From: Georgenia muralis
GTDB lineage: Bacteria; Actinomycetota; Actinomycetes; Actinomycetales; Actinomycetaceae
Length of the DNA stretch: 64,000 nt
Direction of reading: 5' to 3'
Assembly: GCF_003814705.1 (NCBI RefSeq)
Contig: NZ_RKRA01000001.1
Location: forward strand, 1,116,001 to 1,180,000
The notes under the pieces were generated by a model. The model did not search any database. It was given only the letters and a program-made list of their open reading frames with translations, and was not told the origin of the DNA. Position 1 is the first letter of the stretch. Every line of letters starts with the position of its first letter. Below, piece after piece: positions 1-7,294 of this stretch. Position numbers and translations under genes: made by a program.

Positions 1-351
1 CTCGGCGTCCTGCTCTCGGCGACGCCGGAGGAGTTCCGGGCCGGGGTGGTCAGCCGCGACGAGCTCAACGCGCTCCAGGCCGACCCGCCGGCGTGGCTCG
101 CCGACCTGCGACGCAACGGCCCGCACCCGCGTCAGGAGGTCGCCCGGCGCCTGGGGGTCTCGACGTCGGGCCTCTCGCGCGGCGGTGTCGAGGAGCCGCT
201 GACCACGGACGAGATCAAGGCCCTGCTCGACGAGATGCCGGTCTGGCTCCAGCGCGAGCGCGCCACCCAGGCGGACGTCCGGGCCGAGGAGGCCCGGCTC
301 CGCTCGCGCGACCGGGCCCGCAGCTCCGACGACGACGACGCGCCCCGGTAG
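1..351 (+). CDS. DUF5997-like protein, 5'-truncated by the window edge
   Basis: The reading frame is open from base 1, so the true start lies outside the window; an internal GTG at 46 is not the natural start. What is visible is 116 residues, charged and soluble, with a segment reading VSRDELNALQADPPAWL, then PHPRQEVARRLGVS and EPLTTDEIKALL. The middle resembles a helix-turn-helix style helix pair. I recognise the pattern as the actinobacterial DUF5997 family, whose function is not known. The C-terminus is a low-complexity Arg/Asp tail. It converges with the gene ending at 441; the 89-base spacer has no clear terminator. Confidence 0.7.
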   Translation, partial: LGVLLSATPEEFRAGVVSRDELNALQADPPAWLADLRRNGPHPRQEVARRLGVSTSGLSRGGVEEPLTTDEIKALLDEMPVWLQRERATQADVRAEEARLRSRDRARSSDDDDAPR

Positions 352-440
352 CCGGACGACCGGCCCGGCAGCCCGACGACGCCCAAGTTCCCGATGACGC
401 CCCGGCAGCCGGACGACGCGCCCGGGCACCCGTACCTGGC

Positions 441-776
441 TCAGCCGAGCTGCTGCCAGGCGAAGACCCCGATGGCCACGTCGATGGCGACCCCGGCGAG
501 GAACCACGGGCTGAAGGTCAGGGCGATGAGCACCAGCGACGTCACGCTCGCCGCCACGGTCACGCCGGGCCACCAGAGGGCACCGACGATCCCACCGACG
601 CCGGCGGCCACGAACAGCGTCGCCGCCAGCGCGGCTAGCCCCACGGCGAGCGCGCGGACGTTGCCCAGCGCCACCGAGCGACCGGGGTCGTAGGGCAGCT
701 CCTCGCCGTTCGGTACCCACACCGCGAGGTGGAGCAGTCCGTGGGCGACGAGGAACGCCCCGAGCAGCCAGCCCAT
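441..776 (-). CDS. small integral membrane protein, unknown function
   Basis: A 111-residue protein with about four hydrophobic segments: the N-terminus (WLLGAFLVAHGLLHLAVW), a helix near 40-60, one near 62-88 and one near 90-108. No enzyme motif is visible. The ATG at 776 is supported by a TGATG junction with the upstream gene, whose stop shares a base with it, so the two are probably translationally coupled. I do not recognise a named family. A role in the membrane is inferred from hydrophobicity only. Confidence 0.7.
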   Translation of the reverse strand: MGWLLGAFLVAHGLLHLAVWVPNGEELPYDPGRSVALGNVRALAVGLAALAATLFVAAGVGGIVGALWWPGVTVAASVTSLVLIALTFSPWFLAGVAIDVAIGVFAWQQLG

Positions 777-1237
777 CAGTCGCCCTCGCCCGCCCGGTCG
801 CGCTCGCGCATGGTGCCGGCCGCCGCCCAGGCCAGGACCGCCAGCCACGGCAGCGCCCAGCTCCACAGCCCCATCGCCAGCAGCCCGGCCTTGAAGGCCG
901 CGATGCCGCCGAGCCCCACCAGACGACGGCGCGGGTCGGCCGAGAGCGCCAGGACACCCACGGCGGCCTCGTACCCCACCCCGACCGCCGTCGCCCACAC
1001 CCGCGGGTGGGCGCCCATCGTCCGGCTCCACAGGTCCTGGAGGGCGTCGACCTGAGGGCTGAGCTCGGCGAACCAGGTGCCGAGCCCGGCGTAGACCCCG
1101 GGCCGGGCGACGACGAGCACGGCGTTGAGACCGGCGCCGGCGATCATCATCCCCCCGGCGACCCTCGCCACCCGTCGAGCGGCGAGGCTCCCCGTTCCGC
1201 TGCCGGCCCGCGAGCTCCCGCGGTACACCTGGGTCAT
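776..1237 (-). CDS. integral membrane protein, unknown function
   Basis: A 153-residue protein with a basic N-terminus (about 25 residues) followed by three or four hydrophobic helices: GGMMIAGAGLNAVLVV near 30-45, a helix near 82-98, and two near 107-142. The C-terminus is charged. The start ATG at 1237 is preceded by GGGGGAGGCAGCG, a good ribosome-binding site. It overlaps the next gene by one base, forming a two-gene unit of membrane proteins. No family was recognised. The 101-base gap to the AhpD-like gene upstream shows no obvious terminator, so it may be read through from there. Confidence 0.7.
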   Translation of the reverse strand: MTQVYRGSSRAGSGTGSLAARRVARVAGGMMIAGAGLNAVLVVARPGVYAGLGTWFAELSPQVDALQDLWSRTMGAHPRVWATAVGVGYEAAVGVLALSADPRRRLVGLGGIAAFKAGLLAMGLWSWALPWLAVLAWAAAGTMRERDRAGEGD

Positions 1238-1338
1238 CGCTGCCTCCCCCGCACCGTCGCGGGCCCGTCCCGCGGGCGCGGTCACACACCGTCCTACCGC
1301 CGCCGCCCCGGCCGCCGCGAGAGACCAAGGTCCGGCGA

Positions 1339-1788
1339 CTACTCCCGGGCGCCCCGCGGCCGGTGCCCGCTGACGACCGAGACCCGGTTGTAGGAGTTGA
1401 TGGTGACGGCGATCCAGACGACGAGGGAGAGCCGCTGCTCCCCGAGGACCGCCAGGACCCGGGCGTAGGTCTCGTCGTCGAGGTGCCCGCCTGCGGTCAC
1501 CGCCTCGGCGACCTCGAGGGCGGCCTGCTCCACGTCGTCGAACAGCCCGCTCTCGCGCCAGGCCGGCAGGACCCCGATGCGCTGGACGTCCTCCCCGGCG
1601 TCGAGCGCCTGCCGGACGTGCAGGTCCAGGCACTGGGCGCAGCCGTTGATCTGGGACGAGCGCACGTTGACCAGCTCCATGAGCCGGCGCCCGACCCCCT
1701 GCCGCTCGGCGGCCATCCGCACCTGGACGACCGTGCCCGCGAGCGCCTTGGCGATGTTGGGGTGCTCCTTGTCGACCTGGACCCTCAC
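1339..1788 (-). CDS. carboxymuconolactone decarboxylase / AhpD-like protein
   Basis: A 149-residue protein of the CMD/AhpD superfamily. It carries the redox motif CAQCLDLH near residues 50-57 (Cys-x-x-Cys followed by His), the site that in AhpD-like alkylhydroperoxidases forms the thiol relay. The context SSQINGC before the motif and the alternating helices after it are typical. The likely role is peroxide reduction or a related thiol reaction in the cytosol; the substrate cannot be read from the sequence. The GTG start at 1788 overlaps the GNAT stop as GTGA, so it is coupled to that gene. An ATG start nearby is absent, which favours this GTG. Confidence 0.85.
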   Translation of the reverse strand: MRVQVDKEHPNIAKALAGTVVQVRMAAERQGVGRRLMELVNVRSSQINGCAQCLDLHVRQALDAGEDVQRIGVLPAWRESGLFDDVEQAALEVAEAVTAGGHLDDETYARVLAVLGEQRLSLVVWIAVTINSYNRVSVVSGHRPRGARE

Positions 1789-2102
1789 GACGTCGCCAGG
1801 CCCTTCACGGCGGCCCGCTCGTCCTCGCTCGGCTCGTCGACGACGTCGGCCCAGCCGCCCGAGCGGCGGGCGAGGCGCTCGACGTACGGGCACACCGGCA
1901 CGGCCCGCAGCCCCTCCTCGCGGGTGGCGTCCAGGGCGTGGCCGACGAGCCGCCCCGCCAGGCCCCGCCCGCCGTACTCCTCCCCCACCTCGGTGTGGAA
2001 GAAGATCCGCCGGCCGTCGCGGTCGACGAAGAGGGCGCGGCCGGCGGCGTCGCCGTCGACGGCGATCTCGAAGCGGTCGTGGCTCCTGGTGATGGTCTCC
2101 AT
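1785..2102 (-). CDS. GNAT-fold N-acetyltransferase, YjdJ type
   Basis: A 105-residue compact GNAT protein. The segment FFHTEVGEEYGGRGLAGRLV near 34-53 is the beta4-alpha3 acetyl-CoA pyrophosphate-binding region (GGRGLA equals the Q/RxxGxA motif), and PVCPYVERLARR near 69-80 is the C-terminal signature of the short YjdJ-type family. Proteins of this size often lack assigned substrates. It is the first gene of a coupled pair with the AhpD-like gene and diverges from the lipase-maturation-factor gene across a 78-base spacer that must hold both promoters. Confidence 0.88.
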   Translation of the reverse strand: METITRSHDRFEIAVDGDAAGRALFVDRDGRRIFFHTEVGEEYGGRGLAGRLVGHALDATREEGLRAVPVCPYVERLARRSGGWADVVDEPSEDERAAVKGLATS

Positions 2103-2180
2103 GGCCCCATGGAACACGACGACGGCACGCGACGCTGCGCCGGGCGCGGCCCGGGTGTGCAATGGGGGCGGGAGGACAGC

Positions 2181-3626
2181 GTGGACTGGCTGACGGCACC
2201 GGACTACGACGTCGCGCGGATCGTCCTGCAGCGCGGGATCGCCGGCGTCTACCTCGTCGCCTTCGTCGCCGTCTGGCACCAGTTCCCGGCCCTGCTCGGC
2301 GAGCGCGGGCTCCTGCCGGTCCCCGAGCACCTGCGGCGCAGCGCCGGGCGGGCGGGCCCGACCCTGTTCCGGTGGCGCTACTCCGACCGGCTGCTGCGCG
2401 CCGTCGCGGTCACCGGGATCGTCCTGGCCGCGAGCGTCGTCGTCGGGCTGCCGCAGACCGGGCCGCCGTGGGTGCCGATGGTGGTGTTCCTGACCCTGTT
2501 CGGCCTCTACCTCTCGGTCGTCAACGTGGGTCAGGTGTTCTACGGGTTCGGCTGGGAGTCGCTGCTCCTCGAGGCCGGGTTCCTCGCCGCGTTCCTCGGC
2601 TCGGACGAGGTGGCCGCACCGGTCACGGTGATCTGGCTGTTCCGGTGGTTGGTGCTCCGCGTCGAGCTCGGCGCGGGCCTGATCAAGATGCGGGGCGACC
2701 CGTGCTGGCGCGACCTCACGTGCCTGTACCACCATCACGAGACCCAGCCGATGCCGGGCCCGCTCAGCTGGTTCTTCCACCACCTGCCCAGGCCCCTGCA
2801 CAAGGTGGAGGTCGCCGCCAACCACGTCACCCAGCTCCTCGTGCCGTTCCTGCTCCTCGCGCCCCAGCCGGTCGCCACCGTGGCGGCGGGCGTCGTCGTG
2901 GTGACCCAGGGCTGGCTGGTGCTGTCGGGCAACTTCGCGTGGCTCAACTGGCTCACGATGATCCTGGCGTTCTCGGCCGTCGGCGACGGCGCCCTGTCCA
3001 CCGTCGTGCCGGGGACCGCGGCCACCGACGCGCACGGCCCGCTCCCGGTGTGGTTCGGCGTCGTCGTCCTGGTGGTGACGGCCCTGCTCGTGGTCCTGAG
3101 CTGGTGGCCGGCCCGCAACCTGCTCTCGCCGCGGCAGGCCATGAACGCCTCGTTCAACCGCTGGCACCTCGTGGGCGCGTACGGCGCGTTCGGCTCCATC
3201 ACCCGCCGGCGCGACGAGGTGGTCGTGGAGGGGACGGACGCCGCCGACCCGTTCGAGGCGGCGGGGTGGCGCGAGTACGTGTTCCGCGGAAAACCGGGGC
3301 CGACGGGCCGCCTGCCCCGGCAGTGGGCGCCGTACCACCTGCGCCTGGACTGGGGGATGTGGTTCCTGGCGCTGGGCTCACCCTCGCAGCACGTGTGGTT
3401 CACCCGGTTCCTCCAGCGCCTCCTCGAGGCGGACCCGGCCACGCTGCGGCTCCTCGCCGTCGACCCGTTCGACGGCGGGCGCCCGACGTGGGTGCGGGCG
3501 CGGGTGTTCCGCTACCGCTACTCCACGTGGGCGGAGCTGCGCCGCACCCGTCAGTGGTGGGTGCGGCGTGAGGTGGGGGTCCTCGTCGCCCCGGCGACCC
3601 TGGCGGACCTGCGCCGGCTGCGCTGA
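2181..3626 (+). CDS. lipase maturation factor family membrane protein
   Basis: A 481-residue multi-pass membrane protein of the LMF1 family. The hallmark segment RVELGAGLIKMRGDPCWRDL followed by TCLYHHHETQPMPGPLSW is present near residues 155-195, and the C-terminal soluble part has GKPGPTGRLPRQWAPYHLRL and a Trp-rich stretch seen in the family. In vertebrates LMF1 helps fold lipases in the ER; the bacterial role is not established. About eight hydrophobic helices precede the soluble C-terminal domain. The GTG at 2181 is chosen because GGGAGG at 2170-2175 sits five bases upstream; the much longer open frame upstream overlaps the GNAT gene and is not coding. Confidence 0.88.
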   Translation: MDWLTAPDYDVARIVLQRGIAGVYLVAFVAVWHQFPALLGERGLLPVPEHLRRSAGRAGPTLFRWRYSDRLLRAVAVTGIVLAASVVVGLPQTGPPWVPMVVFLTLFGLYLSVVNVGQVFYGFGWESLLLEAGFLAAFLGSDEVAAPVTVIWLFRWLVLRVELGAGLIKMRGDPCWRDLTCLYHHHETQPMPGPLSWFFHHLPRPLHKVEVAANHVTQLLVPFLLLAPQPVATVAAGVVVVTQGWLVLSGNFAWLNWLTMILAFSAVGDGALSTVVPGTAATDAHGPLPVWFGVVVLVVTALLVVLSWWPARNLLSPRQAMNASFNRWHLVGAYGAFGSITRRRDEVVVEGTDAADPFEAAGWREYVFRGKPGPTGRLPRQWAPYHLRLDWGMWFLALGSPSQHVWFTRFLQRLLEADPATLRLLAVDPFDGGRPTWVRARVFRYRYSTWAELRRTRQWWVRREVGVLVAPATLADLRRLR

Positions 3627-3638
3627 CGGCGAACCCAC

Positions 3639-3662
3639 CGGGCACGCCGGTGCCGGTGCCCG
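3639..3662 (+). terminator. candidate intrinsic terminator after the LMF gene
   Basis: CGGGCAC at 3639-3645 pairs perfectly with GTGCCCG at 3656-3662 around a 10-base GC-rich loop, starting 13 bases after the stop of the lipase maturation factor gene. There is no T tract, as is common for terminators in such GC-rich genomes. It could also be a symmetric site in the promoter region of the DUF4921 gene. Confidence 0.4.
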
Positions 3663-3709
3663 ACCCCGGCCGCGCTCGTTAGGGTGGGGACGACGACGTG
3701 GAGGCCACG

Positions 3710-5044
3710 ATGCTCCTTCCCCACCCGGCGGGGTCCGGACCCATCACGCGCATGGCCGACGGCACCATCAAGCAGGTCAGCCCGCTCACCGGTACCGAGG
3801 TCTGGACCGTCCCGGGCCGGGCGCACCGGCCCCTCGGCGTGGCCGCGAGCGACCCCGTCCCGCTGGACCCCGAGGCGCACGGGCGGCACTGCGCCTTCTG
3901 CCACCTGCGCTACCTCGACACCCCGCCCGAGAAGTCGCGCCTCGTCCGGTCGGGCACCACGTGGCAGACCCTGCGCGAGCTGCCCGCCCACGAGCTCACG
4001 CGCACCGTCGCCGAGTTCCGCCGGATCCCCAACCTCTTCGAGATCCTCTCCCTCGACTACTGGCACGTGAACTACGGCTACGAGGTGCCCGGGTCGGTCG
4101 CCGCCCGGACGCGGGCGTACCTCGCGGACGAGACCGGCCGGGCACACGTCCTGGCAGTCCTGCGGGCGCGCCTGCTCGCCGGCGGGCTCACGCCCGCACA
4201 GTGGGAGGCCATGAGCACGGACGAGCGCCTCGCGCACGCGAGCGGTCTGTTCGGCGGCGGGCACGACGTCGTCGTCGCCCGTCGGCACTTCGTCGACGGC
4301 GCCACCCACGACGACCAGCTCGCCGCCTCCGGCACGCTCACCCCCGAGGAGCACCACCGGTACACCGCGTTCACCGTCGAGACGATGCGCTCGCTGTACG
4401 CGGCCAACCGGTACGTCCGCTACGTCGCGGTGTTCCAGAACTGGCTCCGCCCGGCCGGCGCCTCGTTCGACCACCTGCACAAGCAGCTCGTGGCCATCGA
4501 CGAGCGCGGGCGCCAGACGGAGATGGAGCTCGAGCGGCTGCGCACCAACCCCAACCTCTACAACGAGGTGGCGGTGAACTACGCCGGCTACGCGAACCTC
4601 GTCGTCGCGGAGAACGACCACGCGGTGGCGTTCGCGGGCTTCGGGCACCGCTACCCCACCCTCGAGGTGTACTCCAAGAGCCCGCGCAGCGAGCCCTGGG
4701 AGCAGACCGAGGAGGAGGTGCGCGGGATGTCGGACCTCCTGCACGCCTGCCACGCCGCCACGGGCACGCCCGTGCCGACCAACGAGGAGTGGCACCACCG
4801 GCCGGCCGACGTGGACATGGCGATGCCGTGGCGGGTCATGCTCAAGTGGCGGGTCTCGACCCTGGCCGGCTTCGAGGGCGGGACGAAGATCAACCTCAAC
4901 ACCATCGACCCGTACTCGCTGCGCGACATGGTCGTCCCGCGCCTCTACGCGCTGCGCGACGCCGGGGCGATCGCACCGGTGCGGATCGCCACCGAGTGCC
5001 CGTGCCGGCCCAACTCGCTGCACTACGGCCGCGGCGGCTTCTGA
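3710..5044 (+). CDS. DUF4921 family protein (GalT/HIT-like)
   Basis: A 444-residue soluble protein. It has an N-terminal CAFCHLRY motif near residue 62, a central FDHLHKQ motif near 252-258 (HxH-type, like the histidine triad of galactose-1-phosphate uridylyltransferases) and a Cys-containing tail ECPCRPNS. These features match DUF4921, a GalT-like actinobacterial family with unassigned substrate; nucleotidyl transfer or hydrolysis is inferred from the HIT-like motif. The ATG at 3710 follows GGAGG at 3700-3704; a GTG at 3698 is an alternative that would add four residues. A TAGGGT -10 element lies at 3680-3685. It converges with the cupin gene, leaving a 10-base gap. Confidence 0.85.
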   Translation: MLLPHPAGSGPITRMADGTIKQVSPLTGTEVWTVPGRAHRPLGVAASDPVPLDPEAHGRHCAFCHLRYLDTPPEKSRLVRSGTTWQTLRELPAHELTRTVAEFRRIPNLFEILSLDYWHVNYGYEVPGSVAARTRAYLADETGRAHVLAVLRARLLAGGLTPAQWEAMSTDERLAHASGLFGGGHDVVVARRHFVDGATHDDQLAASGTLTPEEHHRYTAFTVETMRSLYAANRYVRYVAVFQNWLRPAGASFDHLHKQLVAIDERGRQTEMELERLRTNPNLYNEVAVNYAGYANLVVAENDHAVAFAGFGHRYPTLEVYSKSPRSEPWEQTEEEVRGMSDLLHACHAATGTPVPTNEEWHHRPADVDMAMPWRVMLKWRVSTLAGFEGGTKINLNTIDPYSLRDMVVPRLYALRDAGAIAPVRIATECPCRPNSLHYGRGGF

Positions 5045-5054
5045 GCCGGGAGCC

Positions 5055-5372
5055 TCAGGCGCTGACGGTCGTCAGGAGCACCACCGCGTCGGTGACGGCG
5101 TCGACACCGTGCCGCGCGTGGGGCACCGGGGCGAGCGAGCCGGCCGTCAGCTCCAGATCCTGCGGTCCGCCGGTGAGCCGCACCGTGCCGAGCAGGACCT
5201 GGAGCGTGGCCGCTGCCGGCGCGTTGTGCTCGGCGATCTGCTCGCCGCCGCGCAGGGCGATGACGCTCTGGCGCAACGGCCCGTCGTTGGTGACGAGCAG
5301 GGCGCTGCGTCCTCGCGGCGAGGCGGTCGCGGCGGCCAGGTGCTCGGCCGCGAGGGCGGACAGGTCGGTCAT
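5055..5372 (-). CDS. small cupin-domain protein
   Basis: A 105-residue single-domain protein with the cupin rhythm: NAPAAATLQVLLGTVRLTGG near 50-69 (cupin motif 1 region and glycine turn), then LELTAGSLAPVPHARHGVDA near 73-92, the second motif with a His pair. The first-motif metal histidines are partly missing (NAPA instead of HxH), so metal binding is uncertain. Small cupins like this often act as sugar or metabolite binding or isomerase units. It lies 31 bases downstream of the MFS exporter gene on the same strand and is probably cotranscribed with it. Confidence 0.75.
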   Translation of the reverse strand: MTDLSALAAEHLAAATASPRGRSALLVTNDGPLRQSVIALRGGEQIAEHNAPAAATLQVLLGTVRLTGGPQDLELTAGSLAPVPHARHGVDAVTDAVVLLTTVSA

Positions 5373-5403
5373 GGTGCTCCTCGGTCTCGGGTGAGGACCA
5401 TCG

Positions 5404-6774
5404 TCACACCCGCTGCCGCGCCGGCACCAGGGTGGCGAGCGCCGCGCCGAGGAGGAGCAGGCCCACGCACCACCACATGGCGGCGGTGTAGCCCGCCGCG
5501 AGGGCCGCGGGCCGCTCGTTGTCGTCCCCGCTGAGCCCGACGAGCGCCGGCAGGGCGGCGACGGCGAGGAGGCTCGCCGCGCGCGCCACGGCGTTGTTCA
5601 CCCCGCTGGCGATACCGGCCCGCTCGTCGGGGACCGCGGCCAGGACCGTCGTCGTCAGGGGCGCGACCAGCAGCGTGATCCCCACCCCGAAGACCGTCAT
5701 GCCGGGCAGGACGTCCCGGACGTAGGAGGGGTCGGCGGGGAGCCCGGCGAGCAGGGCCACCCCGGCGGCGGCGACGGCGGGTCCGGCGACCATGAGCGGC
5801 CGGGGCCCGGTGCGCGTGGCCAGCACGCCCACCCGGGCGGAGAACCCCAGCATGAGCAGCGTCAGCGGCACCGTCGAGAGCCCCGCGGCGAGCGGCGTGT
5901 ACCCGCCGACCACCTGCAGCTGGAGGACGAGGAAGAACGCCACGGCGCCCAGGGCCCCGTACACGACGAACGTCACGACGTTCGAGGTGGTGAACGCCCG
6001 GCTGCGGAACAGGTCCGGCGGGAGCATGGCGGACGCCGTCCACCGCTCGGCGGCGACGAAGGCCGCCAGGGCGAGGACGCCGAGGACCGCCGCCGGCAGG
6101 CTGCGCTCGATGAGGGCGTAGGTGACCCCGGCGAGCCCGAGCACGCACAGCACGGCCCCGGCGACGTCGAAGTGCCGGGGGCGGGCGGGAACGGACTCCG
6201 GCACCGCCCGGGCCGCGAGGAGGACGAGGACGGCGAGAGGGAGGTTGACGAGGAAGACCCACCGCCAGGACAGCGTCTGGACGAGCCACCCACCCACCAG
6301 CGGGCCGAGCACCGTGGACACCCCGGCCCACGCCGACCAGATGCCGATGGCCCGGGCCCGGTCCTCGCGGGCGATCGTGCCCTGGACCAGCGCAAGGCTG
6401 CCGGGGGTGAGCAGCGCGCCGCCGACGCCCTGGAGGGCGCGGGCGGCCACGAGCTGGCCGGTGCTCTGCGCGAGCGCGCACGCGAGGGAGGCGACCGTGA
6501 ACCAGACCACCCCGACGACGAAGACGCGTCGCCGGCCGTGACGGTCGCCGAGCGCGCCGCCCACGAGGATGAGCGAGGCGAGGGTGAGCATGTAGGCGTT
6601 GACGACCCACTGCAGGCCCTCGACCCCGGCGCCCAGCTCGAGGCCGACCTGCCGCAGCGCGACGTTGACCACCGTGCCGTCGAGGAAGGCCATCCCGGAG
6701 CCCAGCACGGCGGCGACGACGGTCCGGCGCCCGGGGTCCGAGCGCAGCGCGACGGTCTCGCCCACGTCCGCCAT
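5404..6774 (-). CDS. MFS drug exporter, DHA2 (EmrB/QacA) type
   Basis: A 456-residue polytopic transporter. Motif A appears as GALGDRHGRRRVF between helices 2 and 3, the antiporter motif C region as GPLVGGWLVQ followed by the conserved SWRWVFLVNLP, and motif D1 (FLDGTVVNVAL) in helix 1. These mark the DHA2 family of proton-driven drug exporters, usually with 14 helices; I did not count all helices. The substrate is unknown. The ATG at 6774 gives the family's usual N-terminus just before helix 1; the open frame upstream overlaps the divergent VOC gene and is discarded. A cupin gene follows on the same strand. Confidence 0.92.
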   Translation of the reverse strand: MADVGETVALRSDPGRRTVVAAVLGSGMAFLDGTVVNVALRQVGLELGAGVEGLQWVVNAYMLTLASLILVGGALGDRHGRRRVFVVGVVWFTVASLACALAQSTGQLVAARALQGVGGALLTPGSLALVQGTIAREDRARAIGIWSAWAGVSTVLGPLVGGWLVQTLSWRWVFLVNLPLAVLVLLAARAVPESVPARPRHFDVAGAVLCVLGLAGVTYALIERSLPAAVLGVLALAAFVAAERWTASAMLPPDLFRSRAFTTSNVVTFVVYGALGAVAFFLVLQLQVVGGYTPLAAGLSTVPLTLLMLGFSARVGVLATRTGPRPLMVAGPAVAAAGVALLAGLPADPSYVRDVLPGMTVFGVGITLLVAPLTTTVLAAVPDERAGIASGVNNAVARAASLLAVAALPALVGLSGDDNERPAALAAGYTAAMWWCVGLLLLGAALATLVPARQRV

Positions 6775-6847
6775 GGTCCCAGGTGCGGGGAGTGGGCGGA
6801 AGCGGGTGCCGGGGGTCCGTGTCGGGGTCAGGTGGTACGGATGGCCC

Positions 6848-7285
6848 ATGACAAGCACCATCGGGGCCATCGCCGTCGACGCCCACGACCCGTCGCTCGT
6901 GGCCCGCTTCTGGGCCGCCGCCCTCGGGTGGGAGGTGGTGGAGTCCTCGCCCGAGATCGTGAGCATCGCCCCGGCCGGCGGCGGCGCGGGGATCGACGTC
7001 ATCGCCGTGCCCGAGCCCAAGACGGTGAAGAACCGCCTCCACCTCGACCTGCGCGCCGACGGCACCACGCGGGCGGCGGAGGTCCAGCGGCTCCTCGCGC
7101 TCGGCGCCCGCCGGGCCGACGTGGGCCAGGGCCCGGACGTCTCCTGGGTCGTCCTCGCGGACCCGGAGGGCAACGAGTTCTGCGTCCTGTCCCGCTCGGT
7201 CCAGGACGTCGCCGCGGAGGAGCGCGGCGAGACCGCCCAGGACGCCGGCGACGCCGGGGACGGCGGTGTCACCGACCAGGGCTAG
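6848..7285 (+). CDS. VOC-superfamily (glyoxalase-like) protein
   Basis: A 145-residue protein starting TIGAIAVDAHDPSLVARFW, the first beta-strand and helix of the glyoxalase-like fold, with HLDLRADG near 77-84 and a terminal strand DPEGNEFCVL near 112-121. The His and Glu at these points are the usual metal ligands of the vicinal oxygen chelate fold. Such stand-alone proteins have unassigned substrates (bleomycin-type resistance or glyoxalase activities are known in the superfamily). A TACGGA element at 6836-6841, seven bases before the ATG, suggests a leaderless or near-leaderless mRNA. The acidic Gly/Asp-rich tail is unusual. Confidence 0.85.
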   Translation: MTSTIGAIAVDAHDPSLVARFWAAALGWEVVESSPEIVSIAPAGGGAGIDVIAVPEPKTVKNRLHLDLRADGTTRAAEVQRLLALGARRADVGQGPDVSWVVLADPEGNEFCVLSRSVQDVAAEERGETAQDAGDAGDGGVTDQG

Positions 7286-7294
7286 CCTGCCCGG